Positions 17,231-25,770 of a stretch of DNA of 64,000 nt are shown piece by piece. The notes below the pieces were generated by a model. The model saw nothing but the letters and a program-made list of their open reading frames with translations, was not told the DNA's origin and made no database searches. This DNA is from an uncultured Collinsella sp. Lineage in GTDB: Bacteria; Actinomycetota; Coriobacteriia; Coriobacteriales; Coriobacteriaceae. The position numbers were made by a program, and so were the translations under genes. Location: NCBI GenBank assembly GCA_900540845.1, contig UQHS01000006.1, positions 1-64,000 on the forward strand. Direction: 5' to 3'. How positions within the stretch are numbered: position 1 is the stretch's first letter; the number at the start of each line of letters is the position of its first letter.

Positions 17231-17953
17231 ATGCCCAAAGCCGTATATCAAGAGATTTATGCAGACCTCAAGCGCCGGATCGAGGACGGCAAGTTCGCCT
17301 ATGGCGAGTTCTTGCCCTCCGAAAACGAGCTCACCACTTCGTACGGCTGCTCGCGTAGCTCCATCAGGCGCGCGCTGTCCCAACTCGCCTCCGACGGCTA
17401 CATCCAATCACAGCAGGGCAAGGGCGTGCGCGTCATTCGCGACCCCGCCCTCGACGTAACGCATGGCTACGACGGGCTGGAGACGTTTTCCGAGATGGCC
17501 CGGCGTCTCGGGTTTACCCCAAAAACACGGTGCCTGCTGCTCGAACGGGTCGTTGCCGATGAGGGGCTCTCAAAGAAGACCGGCTTCCCCGTGGGCACCG
17601 AGCTCGTGCGGGCGCTGCGGTCGCGCTGCGCTAACGACCTCGCCGTCTCGACCGACGACAGTTATCTCCCGGTGCACCTTGCCTCCAGCCTCACGCCGCA
17701 GATCGTGGAGCGCGGCATTTACACGCATCTCGAGGGGGAGCTCGGCATGGGCATCGCCACGAGCCGGCGCATCCTCACCGTGGAGCGAGCCACCGATGAG
17801 GACGAGCGGTATATTGACCTCGAGGGCTTCAATGCGGTCGCCGTCATGCGCAGTCACACCTTCGACACCGAAGGCACCATGGTCGAGTTCACCGAATCGC
17901 GCCAGCGTCCCGAGTTTTTCTCGCAATACGCAACGGTCGTGCGCCCGCACTAA
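17231..17953 (+). CDS. GntR/HutC-family regulator of the alpha-glucoside operon
   Basis: This 240-residue repressor has an N-terminal winged helix (residues about 3-70, with FLPSENELTTSYGCSRSSIRRALSQL) and a C-terminal UTRA ligand-binding domain. The layout matches TreR, which senses a sugar phosphate; here the likely effector is a phosphorylated glucoside. GGAGG precedes ATG 17231 by five bases; the frame opens earlier at 17186 but that part contains the operator. It is divergent from the PTS-glucosidase genes and shares their CTTGTTCGTACAAG sites. Confidence 0.92.
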   Translation: MPKAVYQEIYADLKRRIEDGKFAYGEFLPSENELTTSYGCSRSSIRRALSQLASDGYIQSQQGKGVRVIRDPALDVTHGYDGLETFSEMARRLGFTPKTRCLLLERVVADEGLSKKTGFPVGTELVRALRSRCANDLAVSTDDSYLPVHLASSLTPQIVERGIYTHLEGELGMGIATSRRILTVERATDEDERYIDLEGFNAVAVMRSHTFDTEGTMVEFTESRQRPEFFSQYATVVRPH

Positions 17954-17970
17954 CGCCGACCACCAGGACG

Positions 17971-18071
17971 TTGTGCAATTCGGGGACGGGCGCAAAACTA
18001 CACATCCGTGCCACAGCAGACCAGACAAAGAGCCCGATGTGTAATTCTGCACCCGTCCCCGAATTGCACAA
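17971..18071. repeat. Family B repeat, inverted pair (36-bp arms)
   Basis: Two units face each other: 17971-18006 (TTGTGCAATTCGGGGACGGG onward) and 18036-18071, its near-exact complement, with a 29-bp loop. The arms match at all but about three of 36 positions. It lies between the convergent ends of the GntR gene and groEL. Confidence 0.9.
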
Positions 18072-18074
18072 CGC

Positions 18075-18131
18075 AAAAATCCCCCGGCGAACCCCTGCGC
18101 GCAGCTTGTGAGCGCGCAGGGTCGCCGGGGG
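18075..18131 (-). terminator. Rho-independent terminator of groEL
   Basis: A long stem, CCCCCGGCGACCCTGCGCGC with its complement, is followed by ATTTTTGCG on the minus strand, about 30 bp past the groEL stop. Confidence 0.9.
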
Positions 18132-18160
18132 ATACAAGTGGGTCAGCTAGGCCTTACGGC

Positions 18161-19798
18161 TTAGTACATGCCGCCACCCTGGGCGCCAGCGGTGGCAGCC
18201 GCGATGGCATCCTCAAGCTGGGTGTTCTTGGGCACGTCGGAGACGGTGGCCTCGGTGATGAGGATGAGGGAGGCCACGGACGCAGCGTTCTGCAGGGTGG
18301 TGCGGGTGACCTTGACCGGATCGAGCACGCCCATATCGATCATGTTGCCCCACTCGCCGTTGGCGGAGTTCAGGCCCTCGCCCGCGGGGAGCTCGGAGAC
18401 CTTGTCCACGATGACGGCGCCCTCAAAGCCAGCGTTCTTGGCGATGGTGGCCACAGGAGCAGTCAGGGCCTTCTTGATGATGTCGACGCCGATCTGCTCC
18501 TCGGGATCGGAGATCTCGATGTTGTCGAGCGCGGGCAGAGCGTCCATGAAGGCGACACCGCCGCCGGCGACAATGCCCTCCTCAACAGCAGCGCGGGTGG
18601 CCTGCAGGGCGTCCTCGACGCGGTGCTTGATCTCCTTGAGCTCGGTCTCGGTAGCGGCACCGACCTTGATGACGGCAACGCCGCCGGAGAGCTTGGCCAG
18701 GCGCTCCTGGAGCTTCTCGCGGTCAAACTCGGACTCGGTGTGCTCCATCTCGCCCTTGATGGCGGCAACGCGGTCGGCGATGGCCTCCTTGGAACCAGCG
18801 CCATCGACGATGGTGGTGTTGTCCTTGGTGATGGTCACGCTCTTGGCGGTGCCGAGCATGTCGGCGGTGATGTCGGCGACCTTGATGCCGAGCTCGTCGA
18901 GCGCAGCCTGGCCACCGGTGAGAACGGCGATGTCCTCGAGGAGGCGCTTGCGGCGATCGCCGTAGCCGGGAGCCTTCACGGCGCAGACGTTGAGGGCGCC
19001 GCGGATCTTGTTGAGGACGAGGGTGGGCAGAGCCTCGCCGTCGATGTCCTCAGCGATGATGAGCAGGCCCTTGCCGGCGCGGGAGACGGCCTCGAGCACA
19101 GGCATGATGTCCTGAACATTGGAGATCTTCTGGTCGGTGATGAGGATGTAGGGATCCTTCATCACGGCCTCCATGCGGTCGTTGTCCGTGACGAAGTACG
19201 CGGAGACGTAGCCCTTGTCGAACTGCATGCCCTCGACGGTGTCGATCTGGATATCGAAAGTCTGGGAGTCCTCGACGGTGATGACGCCATCCTTGCCCAC
19301 GACGTCCATGGCGTCAGCGATCTTGTTGCCGACCTCGGCGTCGCCAGCGGAGATGGTGCCGACGGAAGCGATCTGCTCCTTAGTCTCGACCGGCTTGGCG
19401 AGATTCTTCATCTCGGCCACGGCGGCGTTGACGGCCTTGTCGATACCACGGCGGATGGCCAGCGGGTTGGCGCCGGCGGCGACGTTCTTGAGGCCGTCGT
19501 TGACGATGGCCTGGGCAAGCAACGTGGCGGTGGTGGTGCCGTCACCCACGGTGTCGTTGGTCTTGGTGGCGACCTCCTTCACCAGCTGGGCGCCCATGTT
19601 CTCGATGTTGTCCTCGAGCTCGATCTCCTTGGCGACGGAAACGCCGTCGTTGGTGATCATGGGAGCGCCAAAGGAGCGCTGCAGGGCGACGTAGCGGCCC
19701 TTGGGGCCCATGGTGACGGTAACGGCGTCGGCCAGAGTGTTGACGCCCTTCGCGAGCTTGGCGCGGGCATCGGTATCGAACGTGATGTTCTTAGCCAT
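18161..19798 (-). CDS. groEL: Chaperonin GroEL (60 kDa)
   Basis: GroEL forms the double-ring ATP-driven folding chamber that works with GroES. The 545-residue length is standard. It has the N-terminal nucleotide-binding sequence TMGPKGRYVALQ, GDGTTTATLLAQ, the late GGGVAFMDALPAL, and the Gly/Met tail GGGMY. It follows groES in the same direction, but the 146-bp gap between them carries a family B repeat, which is unusual for such a tightly paired operon. Confidence 0.98.
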   Translation of the reverse strand: MAKNITFDTDARAKLAKGVNTLADAVTVTMGPKGRYVALQRSFGAPMITNDGVSVAKEIELEDNIENMGAQLVKEVATKTNDTVGDGTTTATLLAQAIVNDGLKNVAAGANPLAIRRGIDKAVNAAVAEMKNLAKPVETKEQIASVGTISAGDAEVGNKIADAMDVVGKDGVITVEDSQTFDIQIDTVEGMQFDKGYVSAYFVTDNDRMEAVMKDPYILITDQKISNVQDIMPVLEAVSRAGKGLLIIAEDIDGEALPTLVLNKIRGALNVCAVKAPGYGDRRKRLLEDIAVLTGGQAALDELGIKVADITADMLGTAKSVTITKDNTTIVDGAGSKEAIADRVAAIKGEMEHTESEFDREKLQERLAKLSGGVAVIKVGAATETELKEIKHRVEDALQATRAAVEEGIVAGGGVAFMDALPALDNIEISDPEEQIGVDIIKKALTAPVATIAKNAGFEGAVIVDKVSELPAGEGLNSANGEWGNMIDMGVLDPVKVTRTTLQNAASVASLILITEATVSDVPKNTQLEDAIAAATAGAQGGGMY

Positions 19799-19821
19799 AA
19801 TTCAATCCTCCAAAAATGACT

Positions 19822-19850
19822 AATTTGGGGACGGGTGCAAAATTGCACAT
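19822..19850. repeat. Family B repeat, single unit between groES and groEL
   Basis: AATTTGGGGACGGGTGCAAA followed by ATTGCACAT matches the family B consensus. It lies in the groES-groEL gap and reads into the groEL leader. Confidence 0.85.
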
Positions 19851-19944
19851 CCGTCGAATTCGCCACCTGCGGCTGAGTCGCACGCCGCGCCTCGATGTGG
19901 GAGAGCCCAACCTGAGGTTGAGTGGCGGGTGGGGACCAGAAACG

Positions 19945-20232
19945 CTACTCGACGACGGCGTAGATGTCGTCGGCGCGCATGAGGAGGTAATCCTCGCCGT
20001 CGACCTTGATCTCGTTGCCACCGAACTTGCCGTAGATGACAACGTCGCCCTCGTGGACGTCGAGCGGCATGCGCTCGCCCTTGTCGTTGAGCTTGCCGGC
20101 GCCGACGGCGACGACGGTGCCGCGCTGCGGCTTCTCCTGGGCGTTGCTGGCAATGTACAGACCGGAAGCGGTCTTCTGCTCGGCGGCGTCGGGCTTGATC
20201 AGAACGCGATCTGCAAGCGGCTTCAAAGACAT
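19945..20232 (-). CDS. groES: Co-chaperonin GroES
   Basis: GroES is the seven-subunit lid of the GroEL chamber. The 95-residue protein begins MSLKPLADRVLIKPD and contains the mobile loop region (AAEQKTASGLYIASNAQEKP is the stretch; key residues are the Ser-Gly-Leu-Tyr-Ile that contact GroEL) and the C-terminal VIYGKFGGNEIKVDGEDYL. It has a strong AGGAGG ahead of the ATG. It is the first gene of the groES-groEL pair. Confidence 0.97.
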   Translation of the reverse strand: MSLKPLADRVLIKPDAAEQKTASGLYIASNAQEKPQRGTVVAVGAGKLNDKGERMPLDVHEGDVVIYGKFGGNEIKVDGEDYLLMRADDIYAVVE

Positions 20233-20298
20233 ATGTGTCTCCTCCTTTTGCCGGGCCTCCGGTCGCCCCGGAGCCCATGCGGTTTGTGTACGCGATGA

Positions 20299-20327
20299 AT
20301 AGTACCCAGCTTCGCGAAGTTATACAA
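20299..20327 (-). promoter_or_regulatory. Candidate groES promoter with spacer palindrome
   Basis: TTGTAT (20322-20327) and TACTAT (20299-20304) are 17 bp apart on the minus strand. The spacer contains the perfect palindrome CTTCGCGAAG (20310-20319). No CIRCE element (TTAGCACTC-N9-GAGTGCTAA) is present, so HrcA control of the usual type is not supported. Confidence 0.6.
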
Positions 20328-20404
20328 CGCAACTACAAAAAATCTTATAAAAGGGCACTTAGATTTCCTGAGCGCAATCAAATGCAGGCGCAATTCGCCC
20401 GACA

Positions 20405-21760
20405 TCAGTCGTCAAGCAGCCATTTCCACGCTGGAACGACGTGCACGGTCCCCGACTTCGTCTCTACCTTCTCCTCGGAATCCATCGTCACGACCGTCGA
20501 TTCATCGATTCCGTACTTTTCCATAGCCGCCTCGAGGGCCGAAAGCTCACGCTGGCGCGTCTTGGGATTCGACAGATCGACGCTCACCTGAACCAGCCGA
20601 AACACATCGCCAAGCAAAGCATCGCCCATGACAAAATCGACCTCGTGCGAGCCGCCTTTGTGCTCAAAAGTCAGTCGAGCGAGCGACCCCGAACGAACCT
20701 GCGGAGCGAAACGCCGCAGCTTGTTGAACACCGCGGTTTCCAGGCGCTGCCCTTCCTCTTTACTGGCCGCACGAGAGAAGGCCGCAAGCATACCGGGATC
20801 AACAGCGTAAACCTTTGAACTGGAACGAGGGTTGTCGGCAAGTGAGCGGTTCAAATCACCCAGAGAGAAAACCAGGTACGCCTCCTCATAATACGAAAGC
20901 AAATTGGAAAGCGTCTCGCGCGAGGTAGAGGCACCTCGGCTCTTGTATTCATTGACAACTTTATTTACGGACAGCTCACGCCCGGACGAGGCGATGCACC
21001 TATTCAAGAAACTCGCGGCGATTTGCGGGGTCCGCAGGTTGTAGCGTTCCACAATGTCCATGGCGACTGTTCGATACGCGTATTCCTGCATCAACATCAT
21101 GCCATCCGGTGTGGGGAGATCGAGCGTGGCCACATAGCCGCCCCGCAAGAGATAGTCCCCCAGCGCCCCGCGCAGCGCCGCGGCATCGGAGGAAGAAAGC
21201 CCCTTTGCCACCGAGAGCTGCCCGCCGTTCATGCGACGGAAAAACTCCGAAAAACTCAAGGGGAAAAGCTCTCTCGACAGCGAACGCCCCCTGAACTCGC
21301 TGGACAGCTCCGATGAAAGCATCTTTGACGATGAGCCCGTGACATAAACGGTGGCCCTGGTCGAGTCGATTACCCGGCGAAGAAACAGTCCCCAATCGGG
21401 CACCTCTTGGATCTCATCGAAAAAAAGGAAGGACCCCTCCTCGCGCGCCTTGGGGCGCATCATGAAAAACGTGTCGATAACATCGGAAAGCAACGACGTT
21501 GAATAGGGCTTGAGTCGCTCGTCCTCAAAGTTGAAGTACAGAATGGTCGCAGGGTCGTAGCCCGCCCGAACGATGTCGCGCATCTCCTGGAACAAGCGAT
21601 AGGTTTTTCCGCAACGACGCGTACCGACGATCACCTGCGCCAGATTATTCCGCTCGGGCTTTTGAATGGGTGCAAGACGCAAGTCACGGTCGAAAACCTC
21701 GGGAATACCTAACGCTTCGAAGTCGAGGATCTTCTCTTGCACAAGCGCGTTGAAAGACAT
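20405..21760 (-). CDS. AAA-type ATPase with DUF4143 domain
   Basis: This 451-residue protein belongs to the large AAA_14/DUF4143 group, common in gut bacteria and archaea and without an established function. Walker A is GTRRCGKT (about residues 46-53) and Walker B is FLFFDEIQEV (about 107-116). A sensor-like GSSSKMLSSELS and GRSLSREL follow. The C-terminal half (from about 200) is the DUF4143 region, ending in a PD-(D/E)XK-like core with HEVDFVMGD. I start at ATG 21760, preceded by GGAG; the frame is open to 21847 but that part is the tandem hairpin region. Lower GC and a solitary position suggest it was acquired. Confidence 0.85.
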   Translation of the reverse strand: MSFNALVQEKILDFEALGIPEVFDRDLRLAPIQKPERNNLAQVIVGTRRCGKTYRLFQEMRDIVRAGYDPATILYFNFEDERLKPYSTSLLSDVIDTFFMMRPKAREEGSFLFFDEIQEVPDWGLFLRRVIDSTRATVYVTGSSSKMLSSELSSEFRGRSLSRELFPLSFSEFFRRMNGGQLSVAKGLSSSDAAALRGALGDYLLRGGYVATLDLPTPDGMMLMQEYAYRTVAMDIVERYNLRTPQIAASFLNRCIASSGRELSVNKVVNEYKSRGASTSRETLSNLLSYYEEAYLVFSLGDLNRSLADNPRSSSKVYAVDPGMLAAFSRAASKEEGQRLETAVFNKLRRFAPQVRSGSLARLTFEHKGGSHEVDFVMGDALLGDVFRLVQVSVDLSNPKTRQRELSALEAAMEKYGIDESTVVTMDSEEKVETKSGTVHVVPAWKWLLDD

Positions 21761-21771
21761 GTCAACTCCAA

Positions 21772-21829
21772 ATCTTGCAAAGTAGAACTGCAAGATATCG
21801 TAAATCTTGCAAAGTAGAACTGCAAGATT
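21772..21829. repeat. Two tandem identical hairpins upstream of the DUF4143 ATPase
   Basis: Two perfect 26-bp copies (21772-21797 and 21804-21829) start at 32-bp spacing. Each is itself an inverted repeat, ATCTTGCA ... TGCAAGAT, around AAGTAGAAC. They end 12 bp before the ATPase start and so could be an operator or an RNA switch of that gene. Confidence 0.8.
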
Positions 21830-21849
21830 TGACAATATGAATATCACGG

Positions 21850-22110
21850 GTGCGACGCCTGCTCGAGAATGCCGACGCGATAGAGGTCCTCAGCAATATC
21901 GAGAGCTTTCGCAGCCCGAACGACGACATCGAGACCGTCATCAACAAGTCCGAGCACGTCAAGAAGGAGGGCGGGAAGCTCACCCCGAAGGAGGAGAAGG
22001 ACTTCGAGGATATGACGCGCATGGTGCGGGCGGCCGTCAACCGTATGCCTATGAAATGCAGAACGCCGCGTACAACAGGACGCTCTTGCAAGCAGCGTCT
22101 TGGGACGTAG
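21850..22110 (+). CDS. Possible gene remnant, charged 86-residue frame
   Basis: An open frame from GTG 21850 encodes a charged, helix-prone sequence (DDIETVINKSEHVKKEG, TPKEEKDFEDMTRMVRAAV) that reads like real protein with GC-rich third positions. There is no ribosome site, and the reading degrades after about residue 65. It could be the tail of a gene lost from an integrated element. I do not recognise the family, and it may be non-functional. Confidence 0.3.
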   Translation: MRRLLENADAIEVLSNIESFRSPNDDIETVINKSEHVKKEGGKLTPKEEKDFEDMTRMVRAAVNRMPMKCRTPRTTGRSCKQRLGT

Positions 22111-22113
22111 CGC

Positions 22114-23763
22114 CTACCGCTTAAACACCTGCTCACCGCCCACGTAAGTGGCCATGACACGCGCGCCTTGAAGCTCTTGCGGGTCGCACGTGGTGATGTC
22201 GCGGTCGAGAACCACAAAGTCCGCGAGCATGCCCGGCGCGATTCTGCCCAGCTCGTCCTCGCGCCCCGCCGCCGCGGCGCTTCCGGCAGTGTAGATGCGC
22301 AGGGCCTCGGCGGCCGTGATGTGCTCGCTCGGCAGCCAGCCGCCCGCGGGCTCATGCGTGAACGGATCCTGGCGCGTCACGGCGCAATACAGCACATCCA
22401 TGCTGGTCGGCGCCGTGATGGGCGAATCGGTGCCAAACGCCTGGTCCACGCCACGCTCCTCGTAGGTTGCAAACGGCCACATAATTTGGCTGCGCTCGGG
22501 CCCCAGGTCGCGCTCGGGACCGCCCGGGTCGAGCGTGATGTGACCCGGCTGGGAGCTCGCCAAAATACCCAGATCGGCCAGACGGTCGATATCCTCGGGC
22601 AGCAGGTTCTCGAGGTGCTCGAGCGTATTACGGCCCTGCATGGGCGCCCCGTACCAGGCCTGAGCCTCTCCGAAGATGTCGAGCGCCTCGTGGATGGCGC
22701 GGTCGCCGATGGCGTGGATGCGCACGGAATGCCCGCGCTCGGCGGCGGCGAGCACCAGCTCGCGCATGCGGTCGGCCGGCACCGTCGGGCGGCCGCAGTC
22801 ATCGGGCGTGCGGGCGTTGGTGTAGGGCTCGGTGAGCCACGCGGTGTGCTGGCTGCTCACCCCATCGAAGAACTGCTTGAAGCCCGGAGCGCGCAGCAGC
22901 GGAAACTCATCGTCCGCGTAGCGATCCTGCAGGTCCTCGAGGCGCGATTGGTCGTCGAGCAGCGTGGGGTACATGTGCACGCGCAAGGTGAGCTTGCCCT
23001 CGCGCGAGAGCTTCTCGTACACGTCGTCGCGGATGAAGTCGCATCCCGGATGCGGCATGAGGGCCATGTCGCAGATCGACGTGATGCCCTGCTCGGCCAT
23101 GCGGCCCATCTGGTCCTCGTAGGCGCAAGCGATGTCCTCCTCGGTAAGCCACTCAAGGCAGCGGGGCAAGAGCTCCATCGCGGCGGCCTCGCGAACAATA
23201 CCCGTGAGCTCGCCGTTCTCGTCGCGATCGTAGCTGCCGCCCTGCGGGGGCACAGAATCGCGCGTCACACCGAGGGCGTCGAGGGCGCAGGTGTTCATCC
23301 ACAGCGTATGGCCGTCGCCGGAGTACATGACGCAGGGGCGATCGGGGAACGCCTCATCGAGCGAGCGCTTGGTGGGCGGCACCGGCGGGTTCCAGCGATA
23401 ATCGCGCCAACCTTGAGTGACCACCCACGCGTGCTCGGGCAGCCCTTTTGCAAATTCGAGCGTTGCCGCCACGAGCTCGGCCTCGCTTTCGCCCATATGC
23501 ATGAGCAGGTAGGGCGAAGCGCCAAGCGCAGTATGGAAGAAGTGCAGGTGGGCGTCGTGAAAACCGGGGCAGATGAAAGCGTCGCCGTAGTCGATCACCG
23601 GCGTGTCGGCGGGGCACGAGCCGATGAGGTCTTCTGGGGTGCCCACACTCACGAACCGGTCGCCCACCACGGCACATGCCAGCGGACGTGGCGCGCTCTC
23701 CCCCATCTCGCTTGTAAACACGCGCTTGGACGTAACGATGTAGTCGACTTGCCCGGATATCAT
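22114..23763 (-). CDS. Amidohydrolase of the YtcJ / amidase-3-like group
   Basis: This 549-residue enzyme belongs to the metal-dependent amidohydrolase superfamily. The first metal site is PGFHDAHLHFF near residue 63; later HAIGDRA and the aspartate in FGTDSPI fit the conserved His and Asp metal ligands. Small beta-sandwich segments at both ends (DYIVTSKRVFT and ATYVGGEQVFK) are typical. GGGAG lies six bases before ATG 23763. Relatives act on N-substituted amides or formamides, but substrates are mostly unknown. It appears monocistronic. The gap 23764-24118 is relatively AT-rich and shows no gene. Confidence 0.88.
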   Translation of the reverse strand: MISGQVDYIVTSKRVFTSEMGESAPRPLACAVVGDRFVSVGTPEDLIGSCPADTPVIDYGDAFICPGFHDAHLHFFHTALGASPYLLMHMGESEAELVAATLEFAKGLPEHAWVVTQGWRDYRWNPPVPPTKRSLDEAFPDRPCVMYSGDGHTLWMNTCALDALGVTRDSVPPQGGSYDRDENGELTGIVREAAAMELLPRCLEWLTEEDIACAYEDQMGRMAEQGITSICDMALMPHPGCDFIRDDVYEKLSREGKLTLRVHMYPTLLDDQSRLEDLQDRYADDEFPLLRAPGFKQFFDGVSSQHTAWLTEPYTNARTPDDCGRPTVPADRMRELVLAAAERGHSVRIHAIGDRAIHEALDIFGEAQAWYGAPMQGRNTLEHLENLLPEDIDRLADLGILASSQPGHITLDPGGPERDLGPERSQIMWPFATYEERGVDQAFGTDSPITAPTSMDVLYCAVTRQDPFTHEPAGGWLPSEHITAAEALRIYTAGSAAAAGREDELGRIAPGMLADFVVLDRDITTCDPQELQGARVMATYVGGEQVFKR

Positions 23764-24118
23764 CTTGAGCTCCCATCGAAAGCGATTTCCAACCACAGAA
23801 ATTGTCGAACCAGCGGGCGGAAAACTCAAGGTGTAGCTTTTCTTGGGGGGGTCGGGGCATCACACGCGCATGGTTTGACGAGCAGCATGGGACAACTTTT
23901 GCTGCAAAATTCCCTTGGACTAAAATGCTATTATTCTTGACGCATCTTCTGTGCCATAACGAGCTTTTGCGACCTGCGGTTTTCTCACCGCAAACCTCGT
24001 TTTTATATGGAGTGCTTGAGTCACAATTTATACCAAGGGATTTTTGCAGCAACAGCGCTGCGAACGATCTAGTTCACCAATTGCAAAAATGGTGCGCGAA
24101 ATAAAGCTATACATACAG

Positions 24119-24538
24119 CTATACCGGACAATGGTCTACATGACACGGGATACATGCTGGCGAGGCTCCCGACACGGAAGCAAACCTCGGGACCCCGACC
24201 TTCTGCGTGCGATCGGGATTCCTTTGTGACGGGAGCGAGACGCAGCGAGCGGCGTTCCGACCAACTCGAAAGGGCGGCAAGATGATTCCGTGCAACGGAA
24301 TCCACATCTTGCCAGCCCATCGGGATGGCGAACGGAGGGCCCTTGCGGATCCCATGGCAACCGGGAAGTTCGGCCCCATGGACTCGGCCGACCCGGTCTC
24401 TGCGTCCGTGGGGGTGATCGGGCCCGTGGACAGGGCCCAGGCAAGACCGCCCAACGCTACGACGCCCAGAGCGGCCGCCCCGGCGGCGCCCTTGTGCTCC
24501 GAGATTGCCTCGATGATCTTACTAAAATCCATCCTCAT
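24119..24538 (-). CDS. Small hypothetical protein with one N-terminal helix
   Basis: The frame from ATG 24538 (or 24532, MDFSKII) is preceded by GGGGGAGAGG. The first 45 residues look real: a short amphipathic start, then a hydrophobic helix with Ala/Gly/Leu, then an acidic TDAETGSAES. Beyond that the sequence turns basic and irregular and crosses a strong hairpin (24276-24313), so the true end may be elsewhere. It is encoded about 140 bp downstream of the lipoprotein gene in the same direction. Confidence 0.35.
   Translation of the reverse strand: MRMDFSKIIEAISEHKGAAGAAALGVVALGGLAWALSTGPITPTDAETGSAESMGPNFPVAMGSARALRSPSRWAGKMWIPLHGIILPPFRVGRNAARCVSLPSQRNPDRTQKVGVPRFASVSGASPACIPCHVDHCPV
24276..24313. 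repeat. 38-bp hairpin inside or after the small gene
   Basis: GGCAAGATGATTCCG pairs with CGGAATCCACATCTTGCC, giving a 15-bp stem with a small bulge and a 4-6 base loop. No T-tract follows on either strand, so it is not a standard terminator. Confidence 0.6.
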
Positions 24539-24676
24539 CCTCTCCCCCGCCGTCCAGGCCGGGCCACGCCCCGGCAGGACGGCATGCAAGGGCCCAATGA
24601 GCAGGCCATCCACTCAACGCGCGCGGCATGGCTCTCCAGCGCCCTCCGATGAGCCCGCCGGGCGGGCCTCAACGGC

Positions 24677-25576
24677 TCACCCCTCGACGATCTTGGACGC
24701 CATCTCCGGGGGAAGGCTGGGGGCAAAGCAAGCGGGAAGTCCCGGCGGGTTGCTGTAGATGCTCGGAACGAATCGATTCCGCCTCACCGCGATGGTCTTG
24801 TACTCGTACTTCCGGATCTCGCGCCCGGAGCCGGCCCCGAACGTCTCCGCCGACGTGAGGCACCCGCCCTCATCGAACCTCAGGAAGTCCGTCGTGCCCC
24901 ACGGGTACGTATATGCGTAAACGTGGTTTCCCATATCGGATTTCTCCTCGGAAAGGAAGATGCCCATGGGTCCGGGCTCCGAAGCGACGACCTTGAGGAG
25001 GGCGCCCGAATCCGCGTACTCGAATGAAACCTCGTAGCGGGTGAAGTCGTTGGGGTTGACGTAGTCGTCCACAGACGCCGAGACGATCCTCCCGTCATCG
25101 CCCCTCCTGTAGAAGCACTCCCTCTTCCCAGAGCCCTGCGAAACGACCTCGGAGGCGAAGAAGACGCAGTCGCCGGCATCGTCGTACTCGAATGTCTCGG
25201 TGCCCGCCACGTCCCAGTCGAGATGGGCGAATGAAATCGCGGTAGATACCAGCCTGCCGTCCCCGTCGTATTTGAAGTCCGTCCTTGAAACTGCGCCCTC
25301 GGATTCCGAAAGCGGGCCGGAGGTCTCCTCGACATGGGTCAGGAGCCCCTGGTCGTCGTAGGAATACTGGCTGCAGCTCCGGTAGAGCCCGTCATCCCGA
25401 TAGTCGACGAGATCCCTGTCGACGACGCGGACCTCGATGTACTCGCCTTCCTGATCGGAGGGCCTCGGCCCCTCATCGGACCCACCGGGGGCAGCGGGCG
25501 CGCAGCCGCACAGCAAACCCAATGGAGGAAGGACCAGACCGGAGAGAAGCGCCCTCCGGGTAAGACTCTGTGCCAT
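24677..25576 (-). CDS. Lipoprotein with YD/RHS-like repeats
   Basis: The 299-residue protein starts with a twin-arginine-like signal (LTRRALLSG), a hydrophobic stretch and a lipobox ending LLCGC, so it should be lipid-anchored outside the membrane. The mature part contains repeats of the pattern YDxxGxL (YDDQGLLTH, YDGDGRLVS, YDDAGDCVFF, then FDEGGCLTS), like single RHS/YD repeat units. No catalytic domain is seen. A surface-binding or envelope role is possible but not shown. The ATG at 25576 has only a weak GGTGG site upstream. Confidence 0.7.
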   Translation of the reverse strand: MAQSLTRRALLSGLVLPPLGLLCGCAPAAPGGSDEGPRPSDQEGEYIEVRVVDRDLVDYRDDGLYRSCSQYSYDDQGLLTHVEETSGPLSESEGAVSRTDFKYDGDGRLVSTAISFAHLDWDVAGTETFEYDDAGDCVFFASEVVSQGSGKRECFYRRGDDGRIVSASVDDYVNPNDFTRYEVSFEYADSGALLKVVASEPGPMGIFLSEEKSDMGNHVYAYTYPWGTTDFLRFDEGGCLTSAETFGAGSGREIRKYEYKTIAVRRNRFVPSIYSNPPGLPACFAPSLPPEMASKIVEG

Positions 25577-25640
25577 AAACCAACCACCCAACGTCAGAAG
25601 ATCTGAGGCCTTTTGGCCTCAAGGAGATTGTTGGGCATAC

Positions 25641-25721
25641 GGGGGCGGTTTTCAACCCTTCCCACAGCCTGCGAGCGAGTTGCAGGGCCCTCCGGCGTGG
25701 GAAGCGTCGAAAACCGCCCCC
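25641..25721. repeat. 81-bp palindromic repeat, family C, left copy
   Basis: GGGGGCGGTTTTCAACCCTT at one end pairs with the complementary GCGTCGAAAACCGCCCCC at the other; inner CCCAC and GTGGG also pair. A related copy at 30345-30418 has the same order: GCGGTTTTCAACCCTTCCCA, CAGCCTGCG, then GAAAACCGC. The two copies bracket the defence genes. Confidence 0.85.
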
Positions 25722-25770
25722 GCACCGCAGGGTCTCTTGCAAGGCTGGGATGCACAGTTATTTGCGACGG

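Noticed and set aside
21772..21829. Possible minimal CRISPR
   Set aside because: Two 26-bp copies are separated by only six bases and are palindromic operators in form; no cas genes.
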